NCBI GenBank assembly: GCA_964396245.1
Contig: CAYNEO010000011.1
Location: 14,254-78,253 of the forward strand
Direction of reading: 5' to 3'
Source of the DNA: CAYNEO01 sp964396245
GTDB lineage: Bacteria > Zixibacteria > MSB-5A5 > GN15 > FEB-12
DNA: 64,000 bases
Below the pieces are notes generated by a model. The model ran no database searches. It was not told where the DNA came from and saw only the letters and a list, made by a program, of their open reading frames with translations. Position 1 is the first letter of the stretch; every line of letters begins with the position of its first letter. Positions 41,866-50,313 of this stretch are shown here, piece by piece. A program made the translations under genes and the position numbers.

Positions 41866-44343
41866 CTAACGGCTGAACTCAATCCGCCGGTTGTCCTCGG
41901 AAAACACGCCGATTCCGGCCACCGCAACGGCACAGTGCAAGACTTTGAGAGTGCGGCTTGCCTGTGTAAATTCGACGACATCCTTGCAGTCATCAATGAC
42001 CGTCTCCGATTTCCATACAGAATCCTGCGGGGAGAGTCCTACCGACAACCGGTCTCCGCCGGCGGATGTGTACTTGTATTTCAAGGAGCCATCTGACGAG
42101 TTCGGTGTTGATTTCGCAAGCGACCATGAGGCAACCGGAATGAGGTTCAACAGGGCTCCGCCGGTTCCGGTTGCGCTTCTAATCCAGTCACCGGAGCGCG
42201 CGATACCGCCGGTGGCCTTCAACCGGCCTTTCACTGAATTCAACTCCACGATCTCCGGATCTTTGCCGGAGAACGTGATTTGCCTGATTCCCGTCGGTCG
42301 CAGATCGACGCCGCCGCCCACCGACGCTATGAAGTTGGATGATATCTTCAGTTCGTTATAGTCATCTATATCAGACTGATACCTGGCTGCCTGCAGCTGC
42401 CATCTTGCTGCGAGCCGGTTATACTCATCGGTGAGCCTGTTTTGCTGTGCGACAGCATTGCTATCCCGTAAGTCAAGCGACTTCTCCCCTTCTTCAATCA
42501 GCTGTTTGAGCGAATCCAGTTTGCGGTCATAGGAACCGATCTTGTTGTCGTAATTGTCGGCCCGAGACTTCATCTTCTGATATTCAACCGAGTTGAGTTC
42601 TTCCAGGTCGAGTTGCTTGGAATACTCGTCGGCAACCGCCAGGTACTGCCTGTCGCTGTCGTCGGGCAAGCACTTATCCAGAAGATCGGAAATGTAGTAC
42701 ACTTTGGAACTGACGCGAATGCCCTCTGCATCAGGTCTCGAAAGTTCCGGAAACGCAGCGCCGGTAACCGCCAGCATTTTCTTGGTCTTCTTTGGAGTGG
42801 AGAATCCCGGAATCTTCACCGACAGCAATTCCTCTAGTTCAACTTTTTCGTTAATCCTCATTCCTCGCAACCAGTTTACCAGCGACATGATTCGTCCGAG
42901 CGTGCTGAGTTCCCGGAATGTCCTGAACGCCCGCTCGTATTGTGCGAAGTTGTGGTTCAAATGGCTGATCGCACTTCGCACGGCGGGGTTGACGTCGGTT
43001 GGCTTGTCCATTCGCTCGACATCGGCCCAGAACTGATTTCTCGCAACCGCACCGATAGAGCCGTCACTGACCGTGCTGATGGAATCGGGATAGAACCAAT
43101 ACCGTATGAAGGTGTGGCTCGAATCGGTATGGCCGATGAGCAACCGCTCGTCCTGTGTCAGGAAGTCCGGGACATATTGAGTGATCCTGTCTTTGACGAG
43201 CCGGTGGGTGTTGGGATCAAGCCCGGTGGAGAGGGTTTTGAAGAGCTTATCGGCTTCGAGGATGACAGAGCCCGCGTGCGTATTCTCCAGGTGGCCGCCG
43301 AAGTTTACCTTTGCGTATCTATTATCCTCATGCCTGTCCAGGCTGACGTAGGGAGGATTGTTGCCGTAGTGAAAGACCGATCGATAGACAACCGCCAGGT
43401 CCGCCAGACTCACGCGCTTGCCTGCCAGAGTCTGGTCGTTAGCCTTCCTTCCGTAGAAATACAGATCGTTAGCCGGGTCTACTTCGACCGCCTCCAGCCT
43501 TACCCCCTCGTCAAGAAATCTTTTGATAGCCGCAAGGTCGATCGATTTGCGTTTCGGCTCAAGTTCCAGGTCCTCGACGGCAAATGATGTCGGCGTGGTG
43601 TTCAACCGCAGTTCTGTTTTGCCGTATTTGTTCAGAAAGACATACACTTCGATGGAATCGATTTGTGTATGTTTGCTGTTAATGACGTCGTTGATCGCAA
43701 GACGAATCACCGGTTGGTTCAGATCGAAACTCTCTTTGGCATCTGTGCCTGGCACGAACAGTCTGATTTTCGACTGGTTGTAATACAATTGGTACTGACC
43801 CTCACGGAACAGCGCCACCCACGCCGGTTGTTCCGAACCGACGGGATAGTGATTCGTGATATTGACAAGCGGAAGCGTATCGGGACCATTCAGCGACATT
43901 ACGACGTCGTTACAGAGAATGGAATAGGGTTCAAGGTACGGCTGCACCACTCCCTGGTAGTCTTCCGAATATGACGGTATCTCCGAGACAACGGTGCCTA
44001 TCGTTTTGTTCCCGTGCGTGAATACAGCCGTATCTACCAATCCGCCATAATTGATCGTGACCCAGTTACTTGGTATCCAGCCGTCAGCCGACGATGTCAG
44101 CGCGGCGCCGTTGAGAATTTGTTCGCCCTTGTACATCCAGGCGACGAGTACCGCCGCGATAGCAAGTAAAGCTACCAGAGCCAGAGCTGATCGACCGAAA
44201 ACGAAACCGCGCGATGCATTGTGGTAGAACACTGTCTCACACCGTGGACAGGATATGCGCACTCTCCGCTTTGTCGCGGGAATCTGAAGTCTTGTGTTAC
44301 ATTGTGGACAGCGAATCTGCTCCCCGAGGTTGTCATCGGCCAT
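41866..44343 (-). CDS. Zinc-ribbon membrane protein with large extracytoplasmic domain
   Basis: 825 residues. The N-terminus is an MJ0042-type zinc ribbon, C-P-x-C-N-T-R-L-x-I-P and a second C-P-x-C about 20 residues later, facing the cytoplasm. One transmembrane helix follows (about 50-70, ALALVALLAIAAVLVAWMY). The remaining 750 residues are outside and include a coiled-coil segment (about 590-670, NKIGSYDRKLDSLKQLIEEG) and a beta-rich end. No family beyond the zinc ribbon is recognised. It starts 3 bases after the stop of the secreted repeat protein at 44347, so the two form an operon and probably a complex at the envelope. Confidence 0.75.
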   Translation of the reverse strand: MADDNLGEQIRCPQCNTRLQIPATKRRVRISCPRCETVFYHNASRGFVFGRSALALVALLAIAAVLVAWMYKGEQILNGAALTSSADGWIPSNWVTINYGGLVDTAVFTHGNKTIGTVVSEIPSYSEDYQGVVQPYLEPYSILCNDVVMSLNGPDTLPLVNITNHYPVGSEQPAWVALFREGQYQLYYNQSKIRLFVPGTDAKESFDLNQPVIRLAINDVINSKHTQIDSIEVYVFLNKYGKTELRLNTTPTSFAVEDLELEPKRKSIDLAAIKRFLDEGVRLEAVEVDPANDLYFYGRKANDQTLAGKRVSLADLAVVYRSVFHYGNNPPYVSLDRHEDNRYAKVNFGGHLENTHAGSVILEADKLFKTLSTGLDPNTHRLVKDRITQYVPDFLTQDERLLIGHTDSSHTFIRYWFYPDSISTVSDGSIGAVARNQFWADVERMDKPTDVNPAVRSAISHLNHNFAQYERAFRTFRELSTLGRIMSLVNWLRGMRINEKVELEELLSVKIPGFSTPKKTKKMLAVTGAAFPELSRPDAEGIRVSSKVYYISDLLDKCLPDDSDRQYLAVADEYSKQLDLEELNSVEYQKMKSRADNYDNKIGSYDRKLDSLKQLIEEGEKSLDLRDSNAVAQQNRLTDEYNRLAARWQLQAARYQSDIDDYNELKISSNFIASVGGGVDLRPTGIRQITFSGKDPEIVELNSVKGRLKATGGIARSGDWIRSATGTGGALLNLIPVASWSLAKSTPNSSDGSLKYKYTSAGGDRLSVGLSPQDSVWKSETVIDDCKDVVEFTQASRTLKVLHCAVAVAGIGVFSEDNRRIEFSR

Positions 44344-44346
44344 CTG

Positions 44347-45105
44347 TCATTCCTTCTCCATCTCTGTCGTGCCCCGGCTGGACCTCCACTCCTGTTTATC
44401 TATCATACTGTCCGGCATCTCCCGGACTCTTCGGACCGTTTGGATCGTTGTGTTCGCGGCGTCATGAGTGACCCGCTCGATCGACGGCAACAGCAGAACG
44501 CCAGAAGCCTGAGGTTCTCCTGCCGTCTGTACCTTTCGGACAGGGATGACCGTAAATTCGCCGTTCTCATCAACAGCGTAGACGCGGTATCTATTTCCGT
44601 CTTTTTTGACAAGCCCGGCCGGATTCGATTCTCTATGTCCAAGACTGTCAACACGATATATGCGAATTTCCTGGCCGTTATCATCCCGCTCGATAATACC
44701 CGAAGGGCGAATATCTCCGAGTCCCAGTTGGATCAAACTGTAAATTGGGATTGTCTTGTCACTCGAATCCGCCCCCGCCTTCCGTGCCGATATCAGCTCA
44801 TTCATTTCGGGATAGCAGACGTGGTAGACGCGACAGCTGCCTTGGTATTCATCGTCATCGACTATGGCGTCCGGCGTGATACTCTTGAGACCGTTCTGAC
44901 CAATGGCGTAAATCTGATATTCACCCGACTCGCTATCTTCATTGAAGATGATGTCGTGTGTAATCTTTTCCGAACCTGAGCTATCGCCGGAATAAATTGA
45001 ATTCTGGCCGGCAACCGAACTGATAGTGGCGCAGAGGTATGCAAGGACCAGCGCCGCGTTCAAACTGATGGCTGCTGGAGAAAACCGATGAGATTTTGGC
45101 TTCAT
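44347..45105 (-). CDS. Secreted protein with short tandem Tyr/Gly repeats
   Basis: 252 residues from ATG 45105, set by GGAGGGG 6 bases upstream and by the signal peptide (AAISLNAALVLAYLCATI). The mature protein has four imperfect repeats of about 28 residues, with the shared pattern xhxYxhxxxGxxxxxPxxIhxxD: YQIYAIGQNGLKSITPDAI, IPIYSLIQLGLGDIRPSGI, IRIYRVDSLGHRESNPAGL and YRVYAVDENGEFTVIPVRK. No family recognised. It is transcribed from a well-formed promoter and directly precedes the zinc-ribbon membrane protein. Confidence 0.72.
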   Translation of the reverse strand: MKPKSHRFSPAAISLNAALVLAYLCATISSVAGQNSIYSGDSSGSEKITHDIIFNEDSESGEYQIYAIGQNGLKSITPDAIVDDDEYQGSCRVYHVCYPEMNELISARKAGADSSDKTIPIYSLIQLGLGDIRPSGIIERDDNGQEIRIYRVDSLGHRESNPAGLVKKDGNRYRVYAVDENGEFTVIPVRKVQTAGEPQASGVLLLPSIERVTHDAANTTIQTVRRVREMPDSMIDKQEWRSSRGTTEMEKE

Positions 45106-45142
45106 GAAGCCCCTCCGGAAAGTCAATCCCCTTATTTTTTGC

Positions 45143-45171
45143 AATATAAATGTAGAGGTCCGCCCTTACAA
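45143..45171 (-). promoter_or_regulatory. Sigma70-like promoter for the repeat protein/zinc-ribbon operon
   Basis: On the minus strand TTGTAA (45166-45171), 17-base spacer, TATATT (45143-45148). Predicted start near 45136 gives a 30-base leader before ATG 45105, which also supports that start. Confidence 0.6.
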
Positions 45172-45190
45172 GAGAAATGTAGCCAATCTC

Positions 45191-45209
45191 CCTCACATCC
45201 AGTGTGAGG
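45191..45209. promoter_or_regulatory. Inverted repeat, possible operator between divergent promoters
   Basis: CCTCACA-N5-TGTGAGG, a perfect 7-bp inverted repeat over 19 bases. It lies 19 bases upstream of the minus-strand -35 box and 46 bases upstream of the plus-strand -35 box. A transcription factor site is plausible; an RNA hairpin is unlikely because the site is outside both predicted transcripts. Confidence 0.45.
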
Positions 45210-45255
45210 ACACTGCAGTCGCGCTACTCAATGGCCTTAGCAGCACGATTTACCG

Positions 45256-45284
45256 TTGCAACGACGCGTCAGACAGACTATTAT
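45256..45284 (+). promoter_or_regulatory. Sigma70-like promoter for the flavodoxin-like gene pair
   Basis: TTGCAA (45256-45261), 17-base spacer, TATTAT (45279-45284). Predicted start near 45291, leader about 30 bases before ATG 45323. Confidence 0.62.
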
Positions 45285-45322
45285 AAAGGGGTTCGGTTTC
45301 CCACGTAACCGAAAGGCACGAT

Positions 45323-45898
45323 ATGAGAGCAACGATATTTGACGGTTCCCGAACAGATGACAAATTTCTGACCGATATTCAATCGGTTGTCACAACCGAG
45401 CTATCATCGAGCGGCTGGGAAACCGAGTCGTTGATTCTCCGAGAGATGAAAATAACTCACTGCGTCGGCTGTTTCCAGTGCGCCACGACTACGCCGGGTC
45501 TGTGCCGATTCAATGACGATGGTCGCTCGGTAGCGAAGAACTTCATCCAGAGTGATCTGGTCGTATTCCTTTCCCCCGTTACGTTCGGCGGTTATTCGTC
45601 CCAGCTCAAAAAGGCGCTGGATCGCATGATCTGCCTGATCTCTCCTTTCTTCACGAAAATCAAAGGAGAAACTCATCATAAGAAGCGTTACGACAAATAT
45701 CCGCGCCTGCTGGGGCTGGGTGTTCTCCCCGGTGAGGACGAGCGGAGTGAACGGATATTTACCAAACTGCTCGAGCGTAACGCCATCAACATGCATGCCC
45801 CGACACATGAGGCCCTCGTGGTCATCCGCGATCGGTCCATTGACAGCGTTGGAGCGCAGATACAGCCACTCTTGAGCCGGCTCGGGATATCATCATGA
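45323..45898 (+). CDS. NADPH-dependent FMN reductase / flavodoxin-like protein
   Basis: 191 residues. It begins IFDGSRTDD, then a long helix, and the family region REMKITHCVGCFQCATTTPGLC with the clustered Cys typical of iron-sulfur flavoprotein/NAD(P)H oxidoreductases of the flavodoxin superfamily. SPVTFGGYSSQLKKALDRM is the FMN-binding loop. Its stop overlaps the next gene by four bases (ATGA), so the two are translationally coupled. Likely a flavin-dependent redox enzyme in the cytoplasm. Confidence 0.82.
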   Translation: MRATIFDGSRTDDKFLTDIQSVVTTELSSSGWETESLILREMKITHCVGCFQCATTTPGLCRFNDDGRSVAKNFIQSDLVVFLSPVTFGGYSSQLKKALDRMICLISPFFTKIKGETHHKKRYDKYPRLLGLGVLPGEDERSERIFTKLLERNAINMHAPTHEALVVIRDRSIDSVGAQIQPLLSRLGISS

Positions 45899-46575
45899 AC
45901 GGCGCCCGGAAAGTTCTGCTGATTGTCGGCAGTGCGAAACTCCAGCAGAGTACGTCGGAAGTACTCGGCAGCTACCTTCTTGACAAGCTCGTACGGAGAG
46001 GCTGGCAATCCGAAACTCGCTATGCGCACAAGACGATTCGACCGGGAGAAGCGCGATCCGCAGTGCTGGCATCGGTAGACGAAGCCGATCTCGTGATTCT
46101 CGCCGCTCCGTTGTTTGTCGATGCCCTGCCCTACCCGGTCACCGGTATGCTCGAGCAAATTGCCGAGAACCGAGCCGGCAGGAACACTCGGACGGACCAG
46201 TCTCTGCTGTGCATTCTCAATTGCGGTTTCCCGGAAGCTCATCAAAACGAGACGGCGATCGCGATTTGCCGTCAGTTTGCCCGTGAAACCGGTTTCGAAT
46301 GGGCCGGCGGACTTGCCCTCGGCGCCGGCGAGGCAATCAACGGACGAAACTTGTTCAAAGTAAAGGGGCTGGCGCGAAACGTGATCAAGTCACTTGACCT
46401 GGCCGCACAGGCTCTTGCCGACGGTAAGCCGATTCCTCAGAAGGCTGTAGACCTTATGGCCAAACCGCTCATGCCCAGGTGGCTGTACATTCTAATGGGG
46501 ACCTCCCGCTGGAAGCGCGAGGCGAAAACACATGGCATGCACAAGAATCTTCTGGACCGGCCGTTTGAGGAATAG
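45895..46575 (+). CDS. Flavodoxin-like NAD(P)H oxidoreductase
   Basis: 226 residues. The flavodoxin-type start KVLLIVGSAKLQQSTSEVLG and the strand-loop DLVILAAPLFVDALPYPVTGML give the FMN-binding fold. The N-terminal Cys cluster of the upstream partner is absent. The C-terminal region (LARNVIKSLDLAAQALADG, PRWLYILMGTSRWKREAKTHG) is an extension seen in some two-gene flavoprotein pairs. The ATGA overlap suggests a 1:1 complex with the upstream protein. Confidence 0.78.
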   Translation: MNGARKVLLIVGSAKLQQSTSEVLGSYLLDKLVRRGWQSETRYAHKTIRPGEARSAVLASVDEADLVILAAPLFVDALPYPVTGMLEQIAENRAGRNTRTDQSLLCILNCGFPEAHQNETAIAICRQFARETGFEWAGGLALGAGEAINGRNLFKVKGLARNVIKSLDLAAQALADGKPIPQKAVDLMAKPLMPRWLYILMGTSRWKREAKTHGMHKNLLDRPFEE

Positions 46576-46587
46576 CGCGGGAGGACC

Positions 46588-46630
46588 GGCAGGCCGAGCA
46601 TAAGCGTGCTGTGACCTGCCTTGAATTATT
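46588..46630 (+). terminator. Probable terminator of the flavodoxin-like operon
   Basis: An interrupted hairpin: outer stem GGCAGG/CCTGCC (46588-46620) and inner stem AGCA/TGCT, followed by TTGAATTATT. It lies 12 bases after the stop codon. Confidence 0.5.
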
Positions 46631-46681
46631 GTCTGTCCGCCGGCTTTGTAACACAATCCCCCGGCGCGCCCGGTCGCCTGA

Positions 46682-48067
46682 CTATACAGTTTGTTCACTC
46701 GTAGCTGATTTTCCGTGTGCGATTCTGGCAAAGTAAACCGGCTTGCGGTCGTCGATGAACAACGAATTGACAGGGCCGTCCCTGAGTCCTTTCCACAGAA
46801 AACCAATCCCATTTTCCTCCAATCCCTCCCTAATTAACTGGAGAATGCCTTTCCTGTACATTGTCATAGGCTTATTCAGAAGAGTCAAGACCGTTTTGTA
46901 CAGGTCCAGCATTTGAGCAGGCTTAATATAAGGATGATTAAACACCAGGTGCTTGGCATCGTAATGCCTGTAGTTGCGATCGAAAATCCCATACTTCGAA
47001 TCCAATTCAACCCAGAGGGGGGTTCCGGGGAATGGGGTGATGATATTAACCCCGTGAAAGACAAATCCCAGTTGCTTGAACAGGATTGCATCCTGAATCA
47101 CCTCTTCGGCATTCATACTCTGATGGCCAATCATATAGGATGTAATGCTGTACATATACTTTTTCTCTTGAACGCGGCGTGCAAATTCAACCGTATCTTC
47201 GATCTTCTGCCGTTTGTCTATATCGTCGAGGGCACCCTGGGACATCGACTCGACCCCGATTGACGGTAATCGCAGTCCTCGTTCATACCAGTCATCCAGA
47301 TAACGCAGGATCGTAGATGCCCGTGATTGCATGTACCAGTGAAATTTATAGCGCGCCAGAAGCCGTGTGAGCTGGTCCGTGAACTTGGGATTAGCGCCAA
47401 AGAGTTCATCGATGATGAAAATGTACTTGATTCTTTTTTGCAGGTAATACTGCAGGACCCGGTCAATACTCTCGAGATTTATGGAAAACATTCGCTTGTC
47501 GAACGCCGGAGTCTGACAGAAAGTGCACCGGAACGGACAGCCACGCCAGGTATAGAGCACTCCGGCCGTGAAGTGCTTGAGGTTGCCGGGTGACAGGGCG
47601 GCGTGAAACATGATTGGCGGATGTTCGATTTCCGAGTCATGAACGTGATAACCGAACAGCTTCGCAAGTTCGTCCTCCCCCGGTCCCAGGATGATACGAT
47701 CCGCGATACTTGGCACTTTGTAATCAAGCGCGCCGTAGTTACCGGCCCAGAGCTCTTTCACTCCATGTTGATGAGCTTCTTCAGCCATTCTCACTATCTC
47801 ATCTATCTCGTGCTGGTAGAAACTGAAACCGACAATATCCCATCCCTCCCTGAGTTTCGCCTGATATTCATCCCACATTGGGTATTCAAGTATTTCAACT
47901 TCCGGGACGTTTTGCTTGATGAAACGTAATCCCGGGCTGACTCTTCTGCGCATGGTTATCTTCGGACGCTTCAGGATGACTTCATCCAACAAATCCATGT
48001 AGTCATCGGCAAAGCGTCTGTAAACGGTGCACAGGAGTACTTTCGGATTGGTCGATGTGCTTTTCAT
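46682..48067 (-). CDS. B12-binding-domain radical SAM protein
   Basis: 461 residues. The N-terminal 150 residues form a Rossmann-like domain of the B12-binding type (KVLLCTVYRRF, DIVGFSFYQHEIDEIVRMAE, ELWAGNYGALDY, RIILGPGEDE), but the base-off His motif DxHxxG is not evident. The radical SAM core starts at YTWRGCPFRCTFCQ with Cys-x3-Cys-x2-Cys for the [4Fe-4S] cluster. YGIFDRNYRHYDAKHLVF marks the region after the barrel. The family includes methyltransferases of lipids and natural products. GAGGGA is 8 bases before the ATG. No obvious substrate partner gene; see the upstream interval. Confidence 0.85.
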   Translation of the reverse strand: MKSTSTNPKVLLCTVYRRFADDYMDLLDEVILKRPKITMRRRVSPGLRFIKQNVPEVEILEYPMWDEYQAKLREGWDIVGFSFYQHEIDEIVRMAEEAHQHGVKELWAGNYGALDYKVPSIADRIILGPGEDELAKLFGYHVHDSEIEHPPIMFHAALSPGNLKHFTAGVLYTWRGCPFRCTFCQTPAFDKRMFSINLESIDRVLQYYLQKRIKYIFIIDELFGANPKFTDQLTRLLARYKFHWYMQSRASTILRYLDDWYERGLRLPSIGVESMSQGALDDIDKRQKIEDTVEFARRVQEKKYMYSITSYMIGHQSMNAEEVIQDAILFKQLGFVFHGVNIITPFPGTPLWVELDSKYGIFDRNYRHYDAKHLVFNHPYIKPAQMLDLYKTVLTLLNKPMTMYRKGILQLIREGLEENGIGFLWKGLRDGPVNSLFIDDRKPVYFARIAHGKSATSEQTV

Positions 48068-48757
48068 CTTAATTCCCTCATCTCAGGACAGCTTTTCGTG
48101 TCCGCCCCTGAAGAGGCCGGCGGTGCTTGTGAAGTGCTTCCATATCACCCCCGGCAACGAAACTTGAGCATCACGCCGGACATTTCCACCGGCGTCAGCC
48201 ACGGTGATAGCACACCATCACGGCGGGATGGCCTGATACGCAATTTCAAAACTGTTCATGGTTGATTCCCCGTCAAAGACCTCCACCTGAGTTTCGACCG
48301 CATGTCATTCCGGCGGCGGAGGTCGCCATCGGTCAATACGGACATCGCGGGCAAGCCGGCGCAGAACGGCCGGGCCGTTCCTCATTCCTCCTCCCGCATT
48401 TCGCAAAGCATTTCTTCGACGTATAGCCGGATCATCCCTGGCTAATAGTCGGCATCTTCACGATCATGAATTTCATGCCCGACTAATGCCGACGTACCTA
48501 CCTCCGGTAATTCGTGCACGTAGAGAATGCTCTTTCCCGAGATCATCCCTCTTTAAATGTTTTTGATGTCGAGATTCCCCCGCCCAGGGGCATATACGAA
48601 GATGTGCTCAAAAAGATACTGGTAGGGCGGTACCGCCTGTGGCTGCAATTTCCCTGCTATTAATTTAGGGTCACACCATCCGCCCAGCAAGGGATTTTTT
48701 GGACCCATCAGGTCTAATCCCGAATCTATAGCCACAGCTGCCCCTGTAATTGATTTG
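48068..48757. other. 690-base interval with several short minus-strand frames
   Basis: No full-length gene is found. On the minus strand there are short frames with plausible codon use: 48442-48546 (34 codons, starts ATG, reads ISGKSILYVHELPEVG) and 48305-48385 (26 codons, ATG with GGAGG 4 bases upstream). The frame of the latter continues as open sequence interrupted by TGA at 48305-48307 and 48218-48220 and ends at 48083, just before the radical SAM start. These could be small peptides, a decayed gene, or chance. A 60-codon frame at 48553-48735 is not convincing. Confidence 0.4.
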
Positions 48758-49363
48758 TTATCTGCGAGTTAAAGCTGTCCGTCGGCAGACAAGCACGCCC
48801 TTGCCGACCGGCACCACCATACTATCTACCCGCACGTCCGTGCCGGCATTGCGTACAACCTCCCCGAGCTTGTCGGCGTGACTGATCACATTGTCGGCAA
48901 CGAGAAGACCTCCGGGTACGAGCCTCGGGACGACAATATCATAGAAGTCGTGATAATCTTCCTTTTCCGCGTCGAGGAAGCAAAAGGCAATGCCATCCCG
49001 GTCCTTAAGGAGCTCCAGGGCATTACCGCGGACCAGAGTCACTCGATCCGTTACACCGGCCAAACGAAATGTCTCGCCTGCAAGCCGCACTTTGTCCGGA
49101 TCAATCTCGAAGGTTGTCACTGTGCGACCCGTTGTCCGCCCGGCCAATACTAACCACAGCGTGGAGTAACCACCGCTGGTGCCTATCTCTATAATCTCAC
49201 CATCAGGGACGCCGGCGGCCAGAATGGCGAGAAAGCGACCGGTTTCAGGAGGAATCTGCCGCATGCGTTGACTGCTCGGCGTACCATCCTTTCGGTCTCT
49301 TGTGTCTCGTTCCTCGAGCCACTTCATGCGGCTCATAATGTGAGGTTCTATATCGTGGAACAT
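48758..49363 (-). CDS. SAM-dependent O-methyltransferase (caffeoyl-CoA-type family)
   Basis: 201 residues. SAM-binding motif I is IIEIGTSGGYSTLWL, motif II TTFEIDPDKV, then VRGNALELLKDRDGIAFCFLDAEKEDY, with the DxxxxxY metal-site region and a final GGLLVADNVISH, the pattern of class I O-methyltransferase family 3 (bivalent-cation dependent). GGAGGAG lies 8 bases before the ATG. It could methylate a catechol-like metabolite or a tRNA/small molecule; the related TrmR type cannot be ruled out. It is a single gene downstream of a 434-base intergenic region. Confidence 0.85.
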   Translation of the reverse strand: MFHDIEPHIMSRMKWLEERDTRDRKDGTPSSQRMRQIPPETGRFLAILAAGVPDGEIIEIGTSGGYSTLWLVLAGRTTGRTVTTFEIDPDKVRLAGETFRLAGVTDRVTLVRGNALELLKDRDGIAFCFLDAEKEDYHDFYDIVVPRLVPGGLLVADNVISHADKLGEVVRNAGTDVRVDSMVVPVGKGVLVCRRTALTRR

Positions 49364-49797
49364 CGCTGTATCTCCTCCGTCTACAAATTGAATTCTATGG
49401 CATTATCCATCAGCCACCGATTACATAAAGGTAGTTTTCATCCGACTCATCGATTGAACTGGCTGCTCACTACCTATGACAGTCGATAGCTGCGTCAGTT
49501 GCAGTACCAAATACATTAACAACTCAACATATCATGATCGAGTGGATATTTACAAGAGAGATTCGGGACACTGGAAGTCTATGGCACGTATTGGTCCATG
49601 TAGCGTGTGATAGCCGGTTTGCCGGACAATTCGCTCGTTAGAGGAGCAGATTTTCGCCCGTTCCAGGAAGATAATCACGTTGAACCGGGAGAACACTCTG
49701 GTCTTGAAATAGACCTGCACAGGGACTATACTGGTATCCAGACGGAGACATGAATGCAGCCAACGTGCATTTCAGATAAGAGATCGGAAGGAGTCAC
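49364..49797. other. Divergent intergenic region, nothing recognised
   Basis: A 434-base AT-richer stretch between the O-methyltransferase (-) and the SRPBCC gene (+). It must contain both promoters, but no convincing box pair, hairpin, repeat or small gene was found. Confidence 0.5.
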
Positions 49798-50213
49798 GTG
49801 ACAGAAATCAGAAGAAGTATCGTGATTTCAGCGCCAATCGAAGCTGTCTTCCGGTATGCCTCCAATTGGCGGAACTGGCCCAGTTTCTTCGAAGGCGTCT
49901 CCGACTTCAAACCGACGACCGCGACAACCCGTGGGAACGGAGCTCGGTACGCCTACAAGGCTAAAATGCTTGGAATTAAGGCGTCGGTGGAGACAGAAAT
50001 CACCGAGTTTATCGAAAACGGAGGCTGGGTCGGAATCGCCGCCGGGGGCATACCGCACCGAACGCAATGGATATTCGAATCGGCGTCGGGACAGACAAGG
50101 TTCACTTTTGTCCAGACCTACCGTATCCCTATACCGGTGTTCGGGGCGCTCCTCGACAGGCTCTTTGTCAGACCGGCATGGGAGAAGATCGTCGAGCGAT
50201 CACTCGCAAACCT
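49798..50213 (+). CDS. SRPBCC/START-like ligand-binding protein (3-prime end lost in gap)
   Basis: About 139 residues are visible from GTG 49798 (AAGGAG 4 bases upstream) to the 100-N gap. The start ITEIRRSIVISAPIEAVF-like (actual MTEIRRSIVISAPIEAVFRY), then WRNWPSFFEGV, is the polyketide cyclase/SRPBCC signature, and later WVGIAAGGIPHRTQWIFES forms the central sheet of the hydrophobic cavity. Family members bind lipids or polyketides. SRPBCC proteins are usually about 145-160 residues, so only a few residues should be missing. The gene converges on creD across the gap. Confidence 0.78.
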
Positions 50214-50313
50214 NNNNNNNNNNNNNNNNNNNNNNNNNNNNNNNNNNNNNNNNNNNNNNNNNNNNNNNNNNNNNNNNNNNNNNNNNNNNNNNNNNNNNNN
50301 NNNNNNNNNNNNN
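50214..50313. other. Scaffold gap (100 N)
   Basis: Exactly 100 N, the fixed placeholder for an unknown-length scaffold join. It removes the 3-prime ends of both the SRPBCC gene and creD. Confidence 0.97.

Noticed and set aside
48553..48735. 60-codon minus-strand frame
   Set aside because: No RBS and no recognisable composition.
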